A stretch of 37,576 bases of DNA, from the NCBI GenBank assembly GCA_910587365.1, contig CAJUKJ010000012.1, positions 1 through 37,576 of the forward strand. The letters run 5' to 3'. The notes under the pieces are model-generated. The model was not told the DNA's origin. It did not search any database and was given only the letters and a program-made list of their open reading frames with translations. This document shows, in pieces, positions 21,581-29,300 of this stretch. Origin of the DNA: an uncultured Christensenellaceae bacterium (lineage in GTDB: Bacteria > Bacillota > Clostridia > Christensenellales > Borkfalkiaceae). Every line of letters starts with the position of its first letter. The first letter of the stretch is position 1. The position numbers were made by a program, and so were the translations under genes.

Positions 21581-22705
21581 TTTAAATTTCAATATTACAG
21601 GATTATGGTCGCTGTATGCGTACTCCGTATTTACCGTATTGACCGAAACAACTTCCACGTTGTCCGAAACTATAAACCCGTCGATTGTGTTAGTGTAATT
21701 TACTCCCTTTTCGTAAGGTATGTCCGCGCCGCGGCAGGTTGCATTGTCCTTGTCGGCGGCTATGCGGAAACCTTCTGAAAGCTCGCTGTTGTGTAGAACG
21801 GAGCTTTTGACCCAATCGGGGACTTTTTGCCTGCTCGGAAAATGCGATAAAGCCTGTTCGTCGCTTTCAAAATAATCAGCAATAAGACAGTGGTTGAAGT
21901 CGCCGCCCGCAACAACGTAGTTGCCCTTTTCATACTCCTGCTTTAAAACGAAATTAAGCATTTCAAGCTGCTGTGCGCGGACAGTTCCGCCCTCGTCGTA
22001 AGCAGACATATGCAGGTTTATCATTACAAGCTTTTTACCGCTTCCCTCAATGGGAAGGTATTGGACGGCAAAGCACCTGTCCAAATCGAACAGCTTATCT
22101 ATAAAGCTATCCGTAAGCGGAAAGGAGCGGCGCACCGCGCTTTCTATATTATATTTTGAAAGGGTAAGAATACCCGCCTTTGTTTTACCTATCGGGTCGT
22201 TAAACGGATAAAAAAGGTTTGCCGTATGGAAATTTTCCGCATAGGTCGAAGAGAGTTCGGTTGCCGAGGAAAACGCGCTTTTCATATCTATTTTATAGCT
22301 TCTGTCCGCCTTTTCGTCCACTTCCTGCAAAAAGTAAAAATCCGCGCCCGCACCCTTTATAATACCCACTTGACCGTCCACGTTCTTCTGCACGTCGGCT
22401 TTATCAAGACCCTTGGCATAAATGCCCGCAACCTCTTTGCCGTCGTCCATTATGCCCGTATCCATAAAAAACGAGTATTCGGGCGAATACGCGCCGAAGC
22501 CCGTATTGTAAGTCATAACGGAAAGAGTGCCGCCCGCCTGCACCCTTTGCCCGACGTTGCCTTGCGTTTCAAGCGAAAGGTTGTCCTCTATCCTGTAATA
22601 CTGTATTGCAACGTATGCGACGTAACCGCCCGCAAGCAGGGCAAACGCGGCAATTATACACGCAAGAACTATCGCCGTAATTTTTATTATCCGTTTAGCT
22701 TTCAT
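21566..22705 (-). CDS. Membrane-anchored endonuclease/exonuclease/phosphatase (EEP) family protein
   Basis: 379 aa. The N-terminal 30 residues are one membrane helix (ITAIVLACIIAAFALLAGGY), and the rest would face outside. The EEP fold is clear: VMTYNTGFG, FYFLQEVD (catalytic Glu), INLHMSAYDEGGTVRAQQL, VVAGGDFNH (Asp/Asn), and the C-terminal YSDHNPVIL (catalytic Asp-His). It could be a sphingomyelinase-like phosphodiesterase, phosphatase or nuclease; the substrate is not evident. TATAAT ends 6 nt before the ATG and there is no ribosome site, predicting a leaderless mRNA. The gene is divergent from SPFH. Confidence 0.9.
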   Translation of the reverse strand: MKAKRIIKITAIVLACIIAAFALLAGGYVAYVAIQYYRIEDNLSLETQGNVGQRVQAGGTLSVMTYNTGFGAYSPEYSFFMDTGIMDDGKEVAGIYAKGLDKADVQKNVDGQVGIIKGAGADFYFLQEVDEKADRSYKIDMKSAFSSATELSSTYAENFHTANLFYPFNDPIGKTKAGILTLSKYNIESAVRRSFPLTDSFIDKLFDLDRCFAVQYLPIEGSGKKLVMINLHMSAYDEGGTVRAQQLEMLNFVLKQEYEKGNYVVAGGDFNHCLIADYFESDEQALSHFPSRQKVPDWVKSSVLHNSELSEGFRIAADKDNATCRGADIPYEKGVNYTNTIDGFIVSDNVEVVSVNTVNTEYAYSDHNPVILKFKLTNF

Positions 22706-22711
22706 ACTTCA

Positions 22712-22739
22712 ATTATACACCTTTTAAAATTTTTTTCAA
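22712..22739 (-). promoter_or_regulatory. Promoter of the EEP gene, predicted leaderless
   Basis: Minus strand TTGAAA (22734-22739), 16 bp, TATAAT (22712-22717), then six nt to the ATG. Confidence 0.78.
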
Positions 22740-22747
22740 CAAAAATA

Positions 22748-22799
22748 TTGACAACCGCGTAATAATACATTATAATCTATTTGATATCAATTCGATATC
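22748..22799 (+). promoter_or_regulatory. SPFH promoter with an operator-like palindrome at the start site
   Basis: TTGACA (22748-22753), 17 bp, TATAAT (22771-22776). GATATCAATTCGATATC (22783-22799), two GATATC palindromes spaced 5 bp, covers the predicted +1, a good position for a repressor. It is back to back with the EEP promoter, their -35 boxes 8 bp apart. Confidence 0.82.
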
Positions 22800-22823
22800 T
22801 TAATCTAAAATAAGGAGTTTCTT

Positions 22824-23765
22824 ATGAACGACATTAAAGAAAGAGAGTTAAAGGGCGGAAACGGCTGGCTTATGCTGGCAATTACGGTTTTGGGTATTCT
22901 CGCAGGCATCGTGCTTTTTGCGGTAAGCGTTACCCTTATCGGCGGCGACGACAACACCGAACACCCCGCATATTTCGCACTTACGGCGGCAGGGATAATA
23001 CTGTTTGTCGTTGCGCTTTTCTGTATGGCGGGACTGAAAGTTATAGCCCCCAACGAAGCGATTGTGCTTACCCTGTTCGGTAAATATCACGGAACGATTA
23101 AAAAAGACGGATTCTTTTTTGTGAACCCGTTCTGTTCGTCCGTTAACCCCGCGGCGGCGTTCGGCGGCAAGGCCGGCAGAAAGCTGAGCCTTAAAGCAAT
23201 GACTTTAAACAACGAAAAACAGAAGGTCAACGACGAGGAAGGCAACCCCATTGAAATCAGCGTGGTTGTCATATGGCGCATACGCGACACGGCAAAAGCG
23301 GTGTTTGCCGTTGAAAATTATATGACGTTTATTTCTACGCAGTGCGATTCGTCGATTAGGCAGGTTGCAAGACAGTACCCCTACGACGTTTCCGAAAACG
23401 GCGACGAAAAGTCGCTGCGCGGTTCCTCGCAGGAAATTGCCGACGTTTTGAAAGGCGAGCTTCAATCGCGCGTAGACACCGCGGGAATTGAAATACTTGA
23501 CGCAAGAATTAACAACCTTGCCTACGCGCCCGAAATTGCGGCGGCAATGCTTCAACGCCAGCAGGCGGCGGCTATAATAGCGGCAAGGCAGAAAATCGTT
23601 GACGGCGCGGTTTCTATGGTGGATATGGCGTTGAAAAAGCTTTCGGACAACAATATAGTAGAGCTTGACGACGAAAGAAAGGCGGCTATGGTTTCCAACC
23701 TGTTGGTTGTGCTTTGCGGAAACCGCGACGCGCAGCCCATAGTCAACAGCGGGTCGATATATTAA
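22824..23765 (+). CDS. SPFH domain membrane protein (stomatin/slipin-like)
   Basis: 313 aa. Two hydrophobic helices (residues about 12-35 and 45-68) anchor the protein, then the SPFH/Band 7 domain runs from GLKVIAPNEAIVLTLFGKYHGTI through VVIWRIRDTAKAVFAVENY and QSRVDTAGIEILDARINNLAYAPEIAAAML to a helical end rich in Ala and Gln (QRQQAAAIIAARQKIV). SPFH proteins form large membrane rings and organise membrane microdomains. AAGGAG lies 6 nt before the ATG. It is followed by a small membrane protein and a ribbon-helix-helix protein, probably one operon. Confidence 0.92.
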   Translation: MNDIKERELKGGNGWLMLAITVLGILAGIVLFAVSVTLIGGDDNTEHPAYFALTAAGIILFVVALFCMAGLKVIAPNEAIVLTLFGKYHGTIKKDGFFFVNPFCSSVNPAAAFGGKAGRKLSLKAMTLNNEKQKVNDEEGNPIEISVVVIWRIRDTAKAVFAVENYMTFISTQCDSSIRQVARQYPYDVSENGDEKSLRGSSQEIADVLKGELQSRVDTAGIEILDARINNLAYAPEIAAAMLQRQQAAAIIAARQKIVDGAVSMVDMALKKLSDNNIVELDDERKAAMVSNLLVVLCGNRDAQPIVNSGSIY

Positions 23766-23769
23766 AGAG

Positions 23770-23831
23770 TTCACAAAATTTTGTTTCTATTCTGCGAAAC
23801 AAAATTTCCGTGAGCTAAAAGGCACTGCCTT
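23770..23831 (+). repeat. Post-stop hairpin element, copy C (after SPFH)
   Basis: TCACAAAATTTTGTTTC (23771-23787), loop TATTCTGC, GAAACAAAATTTCCGTGA (23796-23813), then AAGGC-act-GCCTT (23819-23831). It starts 4 nt after the SPFH stop and ends 17 nt before the next ATG, so here it lies inside an operon. Confidence 0.9.
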
Positions 23832-23848
23832 AGGCACAAGGTTATTTT

Positions 23849-24418
23849 ATGGAAAAACAGATTAAACCCGAAAATTTGTATATAGCGCGCAAAAGGTGGC
23901 TTACCGCAATTGCCGCAGCAGCTTTTCTGGCAGTGGGCATAGCTTTGGCGGTAGCGTTCCCGCTTGCCGTTATAAAATATCTGCCGTCGGATGACCTACG
24001 CATATATTTAATAGTCTGTGCGGTTTTACTGACCGCGGAAAGCCTTTATTTGGGAGTACTGAATTTACGGAACCTCTTCTTCCCCTACATTTTAACCGCT
24101 GACGAAAAGGGGGTTTACAACTATTCGGGATTTTTCCACTTCGGCTTTGTCGCATGGCAGGAGATTGGCGGGTTTACGAAAGAGGCGGCTGTCCTCGACA
24201 TGCTTGACAGCGACACCCCGTCGATTAAAATTTACGTAAAAAACTTTAACGCTTTTAAAAGAAAACAGTCCTTTTACAGGAAATGGCTACTATTCTGGTC
24301 GTTAGGCGAAATTAAAATTCACACGCTCTGCTCGCAAATTCCAAGAAAACAGCTTTTGACGCTGCTTTGTGATATGCTTGTATATTACTCCCACTCCGAA
24401 CAGGTAAACAATGGATAA
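23849..24418 (+). CDS. Two-helix membrane protein with a PH-like cytoplasmic domain
   Basis: 189 aa: a short charged start, two membrane helices (AIAAAAFLAVGIALAVAFPL and IYLIVCAVLLTAESLYLGVL), then about 110 residues beginning LTADEKGVYNYSGFFHFGFVAWQEIGGF that look like a bacterial PH/STM3941-type domain, ending KQLLTLLCDMLVYY. AAGG lies upstream of the ATG. It overlaps the next gene by 8 nt, so the two are translationally coupled. The role is unknown; its place after SPFH suggests a partner in the same membrane assembly. Confidence 0.82.
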   Translation: MEKQIKPENLYIARKRWLTAIAAAAFLAVGIALAVAFPLAVIKYLPSDDLRIYLIVCAVLLTAESLYLGVLNLRNLFFPYILTADEKGVYNYSGFFHFGFVAWQEIGGFTKEAAVLDMLDSDTPSIKIYVKNFNAFKRKQSFYRKWLLFWSLGEIKIHTLCSQIPRKQLLTLLCDMLVYYSHSEQVNNG

Positions 24419-24596
24419 TAATAAAAACGGTAAAAAACAAATTCCACTGAGAATTTCAAACAGTCTTTACGCAGAGCTTGAACGCTGGGCGGAGGATGAA
24501 TTCCGCTCGGTAAACGGGCAGATAGAATACCTTTTGACGCAGTGCGTGAAATACCGCAAAAAGGGCGCAAAGGGTTTAGACGATGAAAATAAATAA
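24411..24596 (+). CDS. Ribbon-helix-helix (Arc-like) small protein
   Basis: 61 aa. KKQIPLRISNSLYAELERWA is an Arc-type RHH start (beta strand then helix), followed by EFRSVNGQIEYLLTQCVKYRK, with the Ser-Val-Asn-Gly-Gln turn and second helix. RHH proteins bind DNA as dimers and often repress their own operon; the GATATC palindromes at the SPFH promoter are a natural candidate site. It overlaps the previous gene by 8 nt. No toxin gene follows, so an antitoxin role is less likely. Confidence 0.85.
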   Translation: MDNNKNGKKQIPLRISNSLYAELERWAEDEFRSVNGQIEYLLTQCVKYRKKGAKGLDDENK

Positions 24597-24597
24597 C

Positions 24598-24628
24598 GCT
24601 TCGGCGGGACTTAAAGTCCCGCCGAAGC
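24598..24628. terminator. Bidirectional terminator between the RHH gene and glpK
   Basis: GCTTCGGCGGGACTT (24598-24612) pairs with AAGTCCCGCCGAAGC (24614-24628). The glpK-side tail GTTATTTATTTTC is T-rich; the plus-side tail is poor. Confidence 0.85.
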
Positions 24629-24633
24629 TGCGT

Positions 24634-26115
24634 TTACAGTATTCTTGTTTGCCGTATAGCCCTTTTCCAACCGCTTAAAAGTCTGCGCCTCTCTTCTTCG
24701 GGCATATCGGGCGTAAATTCACGCCCTTCCCTTACGGTCGATTTGATTTCATCTTCATTTTTCCAAAGACCGACGGTAAGCCCCGCAAGGTACGCCGCAC
24801 CCAGCGCGGTAGTTTCCACCACCTCGGGACGGACGAGCGGACAGTTTAATATATCGGATTGAAACTGCAATAAAAATTCGTTTTTGCTCGCCCCGCCGTC
24901 TACGGCAAGGCGGGTTATTTTTATACCCGCGTCCTTTTCCATTGCCTGTACGACGTCGGCAACCTGATAGGCGATACTTTCAAGCCCAGCACGCACAATA
25001 TGCCCGCGCGAGGTACCGCGGGTAATGCCCGTTATCGTTCCGCGCGCCGCACCGTCCCACCAGGGCGCGCCAAGCCCCGTAAACGCGGGTACGACGTACA
25101 CGCCGCCGTTACCGTCCACCTTGCGGGCAAGGGCTTCGCTTTCGTCCGCGGAGGATATGATTTTCAGACCGTCGCGCAGCCACTGTACAACCGCGCCGCC
25201 CACGAATACCGAGCCTTCGAGTACGTATGGCGGCTTACCGTACAAGGTTGCGCCAAGCGTTGTTACCAGCCCGTTATTGCTTTTTACCGCCTTTTCGCCC
25301 GTGTTCATTAAAAGGAAACAACCCGTGCCGTAAGTGTTTTTCAAATCGCCTGCCTGCGTACACAGCTGACCGAACAGAGCCGCCTGCTGGTCGCCTACCG
25401 CACTGCATATAGGCACGGGCGCACCGAGAACGCTTTTATGCGTAACACCGAAATTGCTGCCGCTGGGCTTGACTTCGGGAAGCATAGAACGGGGTATTCC
25501 GAACAGCTTCAACAGCTCTTCGTCCCATTCGAGGGTATGTATATTGAACAGCATTGTACGGGCGGCGTTCGTGTAGTCGGTTGCAAAAATTTTCCCCTTT
25601 GACAGCTGCCACATCAAAAAGGTATCCACCGTGCCGAACAGCAACCCGCCTTCCTGCGCCCTTTCCCTTGCACCCGCGACGTTGTCGAGTATCCACTTTA
25701 TTTTGGTTGCCGAAAAATACGCGTCGGGGATAAGCCCCGTCTTTTCGTAAATTAACCCCGAACAGTTCTTTTTAAGCTGCTCGCAATAATCCGCCGTTCT
25801 TCGGCACTGCCATACTATGGCGTTGTAAACGGGCTTGCCCGTTCTTTTATCCCATACAAGCGTCGTTTCACGCTGGTTGGTTACGCCTACCGCCGCGATA
25901 TCCTCGGGCGAAAGCTCGGCGCGCACCATCGCCTCGGCAATGACTGCCATTACCGAACCCATTATATCCTGCGGGGAATGCTCTACCCACCCCGCTTGGG
26001 GATATATTTGCTTAAACTCCCGCTGCGCCATTGACTTTATGCGACCGCGTTTATTGAAAATTATCGCACGCGAACTTGTAGTGCCTTGGTCAACGGATAA
26101 AATATATTTACTCAT
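24634..26115 (-). CDS. glpK: Glycerol kinase
   Basis: A 493-aa FGGY kinase making glycerol-3-phosphate from glycerol and ATP. SKYILSVDQGTTSSRAIIFN is the ATP-site start. GVTNQRETTLVWDKRTGKP, GLIPDAYFSATKIKWILDN, TYGTGCFLLMNTG and GGASKNEFLLQFQSDIL are family signatures. I start it at ATG 26113-26115; six in-frame codons upstream fall in the -10 box. There is no ribosome site, and TATAAT ends 6 nt before the ATG, so the mRNA is predicted leaderless. glpF and glpO/glpD are not in the window. Confidence 0.96.
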   Translation of the reverse strand: MSKYILSVDQGTTSSRAIIFNKRGRIKSMAQREFKQIYPQAGWVEHSPQDIMGSVMAVIAEAMVRAELSPEDIAAVGVTNQRETTLVWDKRTGKPVYNAIVWQCRRTADYCEQLKKNCSGLIYEKTGLIPDAYFSATKIKWILDNVAGARERAQEGGLLFGTVDTFLMWQLSKGKIFATDYTNAARTMLFNIHTLEWDEELLKLFGIPRSMLPEVKPSGSNFGVTHKSVLGAPVPICSAVGDQQAALFGQLCTQAGDLKNTYGTGCFLLMNTGEKAVKSNNGLVTTLGATLYGKPPYVLEGSVFVGGAVVQWLRDGLKIISSADESEALARKVDGNGGVYVVPAFTGLGAPWWDGAARGTITGITRGTSRGHIVRAGLESIAYQVADVVQAMEKDAGIKITRLAVDGGASKNEFLLQFQSDILNCPLVRPEVVETTALGAAYLAGLTVGLWKNEDEIKSTVREGREFTPDMPEEERRRLLSGWKRAIRQTRIL

Positions 26116-26121
26116 AGTCAT

Positions 26122-26150
26122 ATTATAACACACAAAAAAAGAGGGCGCAA
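26122..26150 (-). promoter_or_regulatory. glpK promoter overlapping the upstream terminator
   Basis: Minus strand TATAAT (26122-26127), six nt, ATG. With a 17-bp spacer the -35 is TTGCGC (26145-26150), a weak match lying in the loop and stem of the terminator at 26137-26160. Confidence 0.6.
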
Positions 26151-26160
26151 GCCCTCTTTT
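26137..26160 (-). terminator. Terminator after the 50-aa protein gene
   Basis: AAAAGAGGGC (26137-26146) pairs with GCCCTCTTTT (26151-26160) around a 4-nt loop, with T-runs on both strands. It ends directly at the stop codon of the 50-aa gene, which therefore lies against the stem. Confidence 0.88.
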
Positions 26161-26313
26161 TTAATCTTCGTCCTCTTCTATGAACTGTTTATGGAATTTT
26201 GCTATTTCGTCGGTATCCAGCGAAACCTTCTGGTACAGCCCCGTACACTCGTTCGCACTGGCAGTACCTTCAAAAATATCCTCTATCATTTTTTGTGTTC
26301 TGCGTTTTGCCAT
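26161..26313 (-). CDS. Small hypothetical protein, 50 aa
   Basis: ATG at 26311-26313, TAA at 26161-26163. The product starts MAKRRTQKMIEDIFEGTASA, includes ECTGLYQKVSLDTDEIAKF and ends in an acidic tail (EEDED). It is predicted helical and soluble. It has a coding-like base pattern and its own terminator. AAGG is only 2 nt before the ATG, so the ribosome site is poor. It lies 24 nt after the giant surface protein gene in the same direction and may share its transcript. No family is recognised. Confidence 0.65.
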   Translation of the reverse strand: MAKRRTQKMIEDIFEGTASANECTGLYQKVSLDTDEIAKFHKQFIEEDED

Positions 26314-26337
26314 AACCTTATTTTGCGCGGAAACGGA

Positions 26338-29300
26338 TTATTTATTCCTTTTGCGTTTAACGAGATACACGGTTAAAACCGCCCCGCCGCATACGATAGC
26401 CGTTGAACCTATACCTATCAACAGCCACGCCCAAAACGGCATAGCCGCGGCGGTATTTTCCTCCAAGAGGAAAAACTGTCCGCTTGAATAGCCGAACTGC
26501 AAATATTTCCCCGAAACCTCGTTCGCAACTTTATCCGTACCCTCGCCGTTCACTTCATACACGCCGAATTTATCCGCGTTTTCGCCCGCAAGCACTTTAA
26601 CGGTTATATCTTCGGGAAAAATTTCCGTACCGTCGAGAGTAAACTCAAAGGTAATGTAGTCGCCGACGCGGACAAGCCGCACCTGCGTTCCCTTAGAGAA
26701 ATCGCCTTCCGCGAACACGGTATTGTTTTCGTCGGTTACGGAATTAACAATTTCACGGTACTGTGCGTAAACGATGGCGTTACTGTCGGAAGGCACTTCG
26801 GGGAAAGACACGAAATACCTCGCCTCGCTGCCCTCGTAGACGTACCCTCCGTTTGCGTGAGGCTGTGCGTAGACAAACTGCGGAATTTCCGCCGTCTGCC
26901 CCGCAAACACACGCACGACGCTAATTATATCGAAATTATCCGTCTGCAACTGTCCGTCGTCGTACAAATCGCCGTTGTCCTTATTCCACTCCATAAAGGT
27001 CACGGTAAAAGTAAGCCTTGCGCCGTCCTCAGTAAGGGTCTTAAACCCTTCCGCATACTTTGCAAACAGTGCGTCCCTCTTTTCGTCGTCGCCGAACTCC
27101 TCGCACACGTCCGACTTTTCAAAGTAGCAAAGCGTGGGATAAAGCACGTTTCCGTTGCCGCCCTGCCAATATTCACGGCTGAAATGCTCGCTCAGTTCAT
27201 ATGAAAGCATACCGTCGGTTGCAAATACGGAGCTTGCAATTTCCGCCGCGGCATAGTCGTAGCTTGAAGCATAATCCTTGCCGTGTATGCCGTTTATTCC
27301 TTCAAGTGCCGCAACGTAGTAGTTGCCCTTTACCTTATCGCCGAAACTGTTTAAAGAAATATTATACGCTGCCGCAAACCCTGCGATACCGCCGACGTTA
27401 ACCGCGTCCGAAGCGGGGCTTACAAGCACATTGGTATAACAGCCTATAATTTCATCCGAAGCATAGCCAGCGATACCTCCGACATAGTCGCCGCCCTTTA
27501 TTGTAGCCGCGCTCATACAGTAACGTATGTTTGCGCCGTAGCCCGCGACGCCGCCGACGTAATTTCCGCCGCCCAGCCCCTTAGCCTGTATAAGCCCGGT
27601 ACTCATACAGCCCGTAATTTCCGCACCTGAGAAGTTACCCGCTATTCCGCCCGCATACGAACCAGCCGTTACGTTAACGTTGGCTGTGCTTGCACAGTTT
27701 AAAATTTTAAGTCCGTTAGCCGTCACGTTGCCCGCTATTCCGCCCGCATAGGCAGTACAGGTAATATCGCCGTAATTTGCGCAATATTCGATAATGCCCG
27801 TTATGTTTTGGTTTTCATTGTCCGAACCGCCGTCGCCGAACATATTTTTGATAAAAGTTTCATAGTCCATACCGCCGAAGTAATTTTTCAAATCGTCGGA
27901 ATTGTTTTCGATTACGCCGTAATAGCCGCATATCCCGCCCGCATACTTGCTTGCCGAAACGCTTGCGCGGTTGAAGGAAAAGTAAATTTCGCCAGTACAC
28001 AGCCCGACGATGCCGCCTGCATAAAGGCTGTCGTCCCCGCCGCAAAGCACAGCGGAATTTTCGCAATCGTATATCCTGCCCTTGCTAAACCCCGCGATAC
28101 CGCCGATATTAACCACGCTTGACGAGGTTTTGTTTTTAACGCCTTTAACTCCGCCGTCCGACCTGCAAGCATAAATTTCGCCCGAGTTGTATCCGCATAG
28201 CCCGCCGACGTTACGGCAGCCCGACACCTCGACGCTGCTTATACATTCCTTTAATACCGCCTTGCTGACGACGTCGTTGGAGTCCACCGTCGCAGAATCG
28301 CCGTCAACCGCGCTGACGCCGTTATAGGCAACAATGCCCCCGACGTATTCGTTGCCGAACATTTTTCCCGTTGCGGTTACATTTGAAACAGTGCCGTAAT
28401 TCCTACCAACTATACCAACGTAATTACTATCCTTGCCGCCGAGATTTACGTTTTCCACGTCAAGCCTTTCGACGCTGCCCGTGCGCGTAATTACAGAAAA
28501 TACCGCGTTGTATTCCGCGCCGTCGGCATACGTCACGTTTTTAAGGACGTGGTTCTGTCCCATAAACTTACCCGAAAAGCTATCCACGGGTACAAACGTC
28601 CTGTCCTTGAAGTCAATGTCCCTTGTCAGGTAAACGGTCAAGTTCACGGAGTAATCCGCCGAGCGCGAGCAGTTTTCGGCAAATTCAATGAACTCCTCAG
28701 CGGTGCCTATTGATATTTCGGTATTCTCTTTGTCCCCGTCCTCCAAAACGTAGCGGTAATTTAACCTGCCGTATAAATGCTCTTGCGAAAACAGTATTTT
28801 ATACCTGCCCGCGCGGTTGAGCGCGATATATCCCGCACCGTTTTTATATTTATCCTTGCCGTCGGTTATGTAAAACTCCACGTCGCCGTCCCTTAAATCG
28901 CGTTCGGAAACGTTGAAATAAAGTAAATACTGCTTATAGTCTTCTTCGTAATCGTCGTCGCCTTCCTCAACCTCGGCAAAACGGTAAACATCGTCCAAAT
29001 CCGCCGCGCCGTCCTTATTGAAGCCATAGCCGTTGAACTCGCCGACGGCGTACCAGCCGCCGAACGGCTTTTCCTCATGGCTAAGCACAGACATATACGA
29101 GCCTGTAAGTTCGGTAAACGACAGGGTATACCAACCCGCGTCCGCGGCGCGGAGCTTTGAAATTTCCGTATCTGCGTCGTTGTCGTCGTCAACAAGCCTG
29201 ATTGCGCCGTCGGCCCCTTCCTCGTAAACGCAGTACTTCACGTCCGTGTCCCTGTCGCCGACGAAGAACTGCGGCGTGCGGTATTCGGGGGAAGACACGT

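Noticed and set aside
22226..22762. 178-codon plus-strand ORF opposite the EEP gene
   Set aside because: Antisense to a gene with clear catalytic motifs; composition is not protein-like and it runs through the divergent promoters.
23205..23774. 189-codon minus-strand ORF opposite SPFH
   Set aside because: Shadow of the SPFH coding frame with no start signals.
24411..24596. Antitoxin of a toxin-antitoxin pair
   Set aside because: No toxin gene is adjacent; the overlapping partner is a membrane protein and a terminator follows.
24598..26160. glp riboswitch or T-box upstream of glpK
   Set aside because: There is no leader at all before the glpK start; the hairpin there is a plain terminator.
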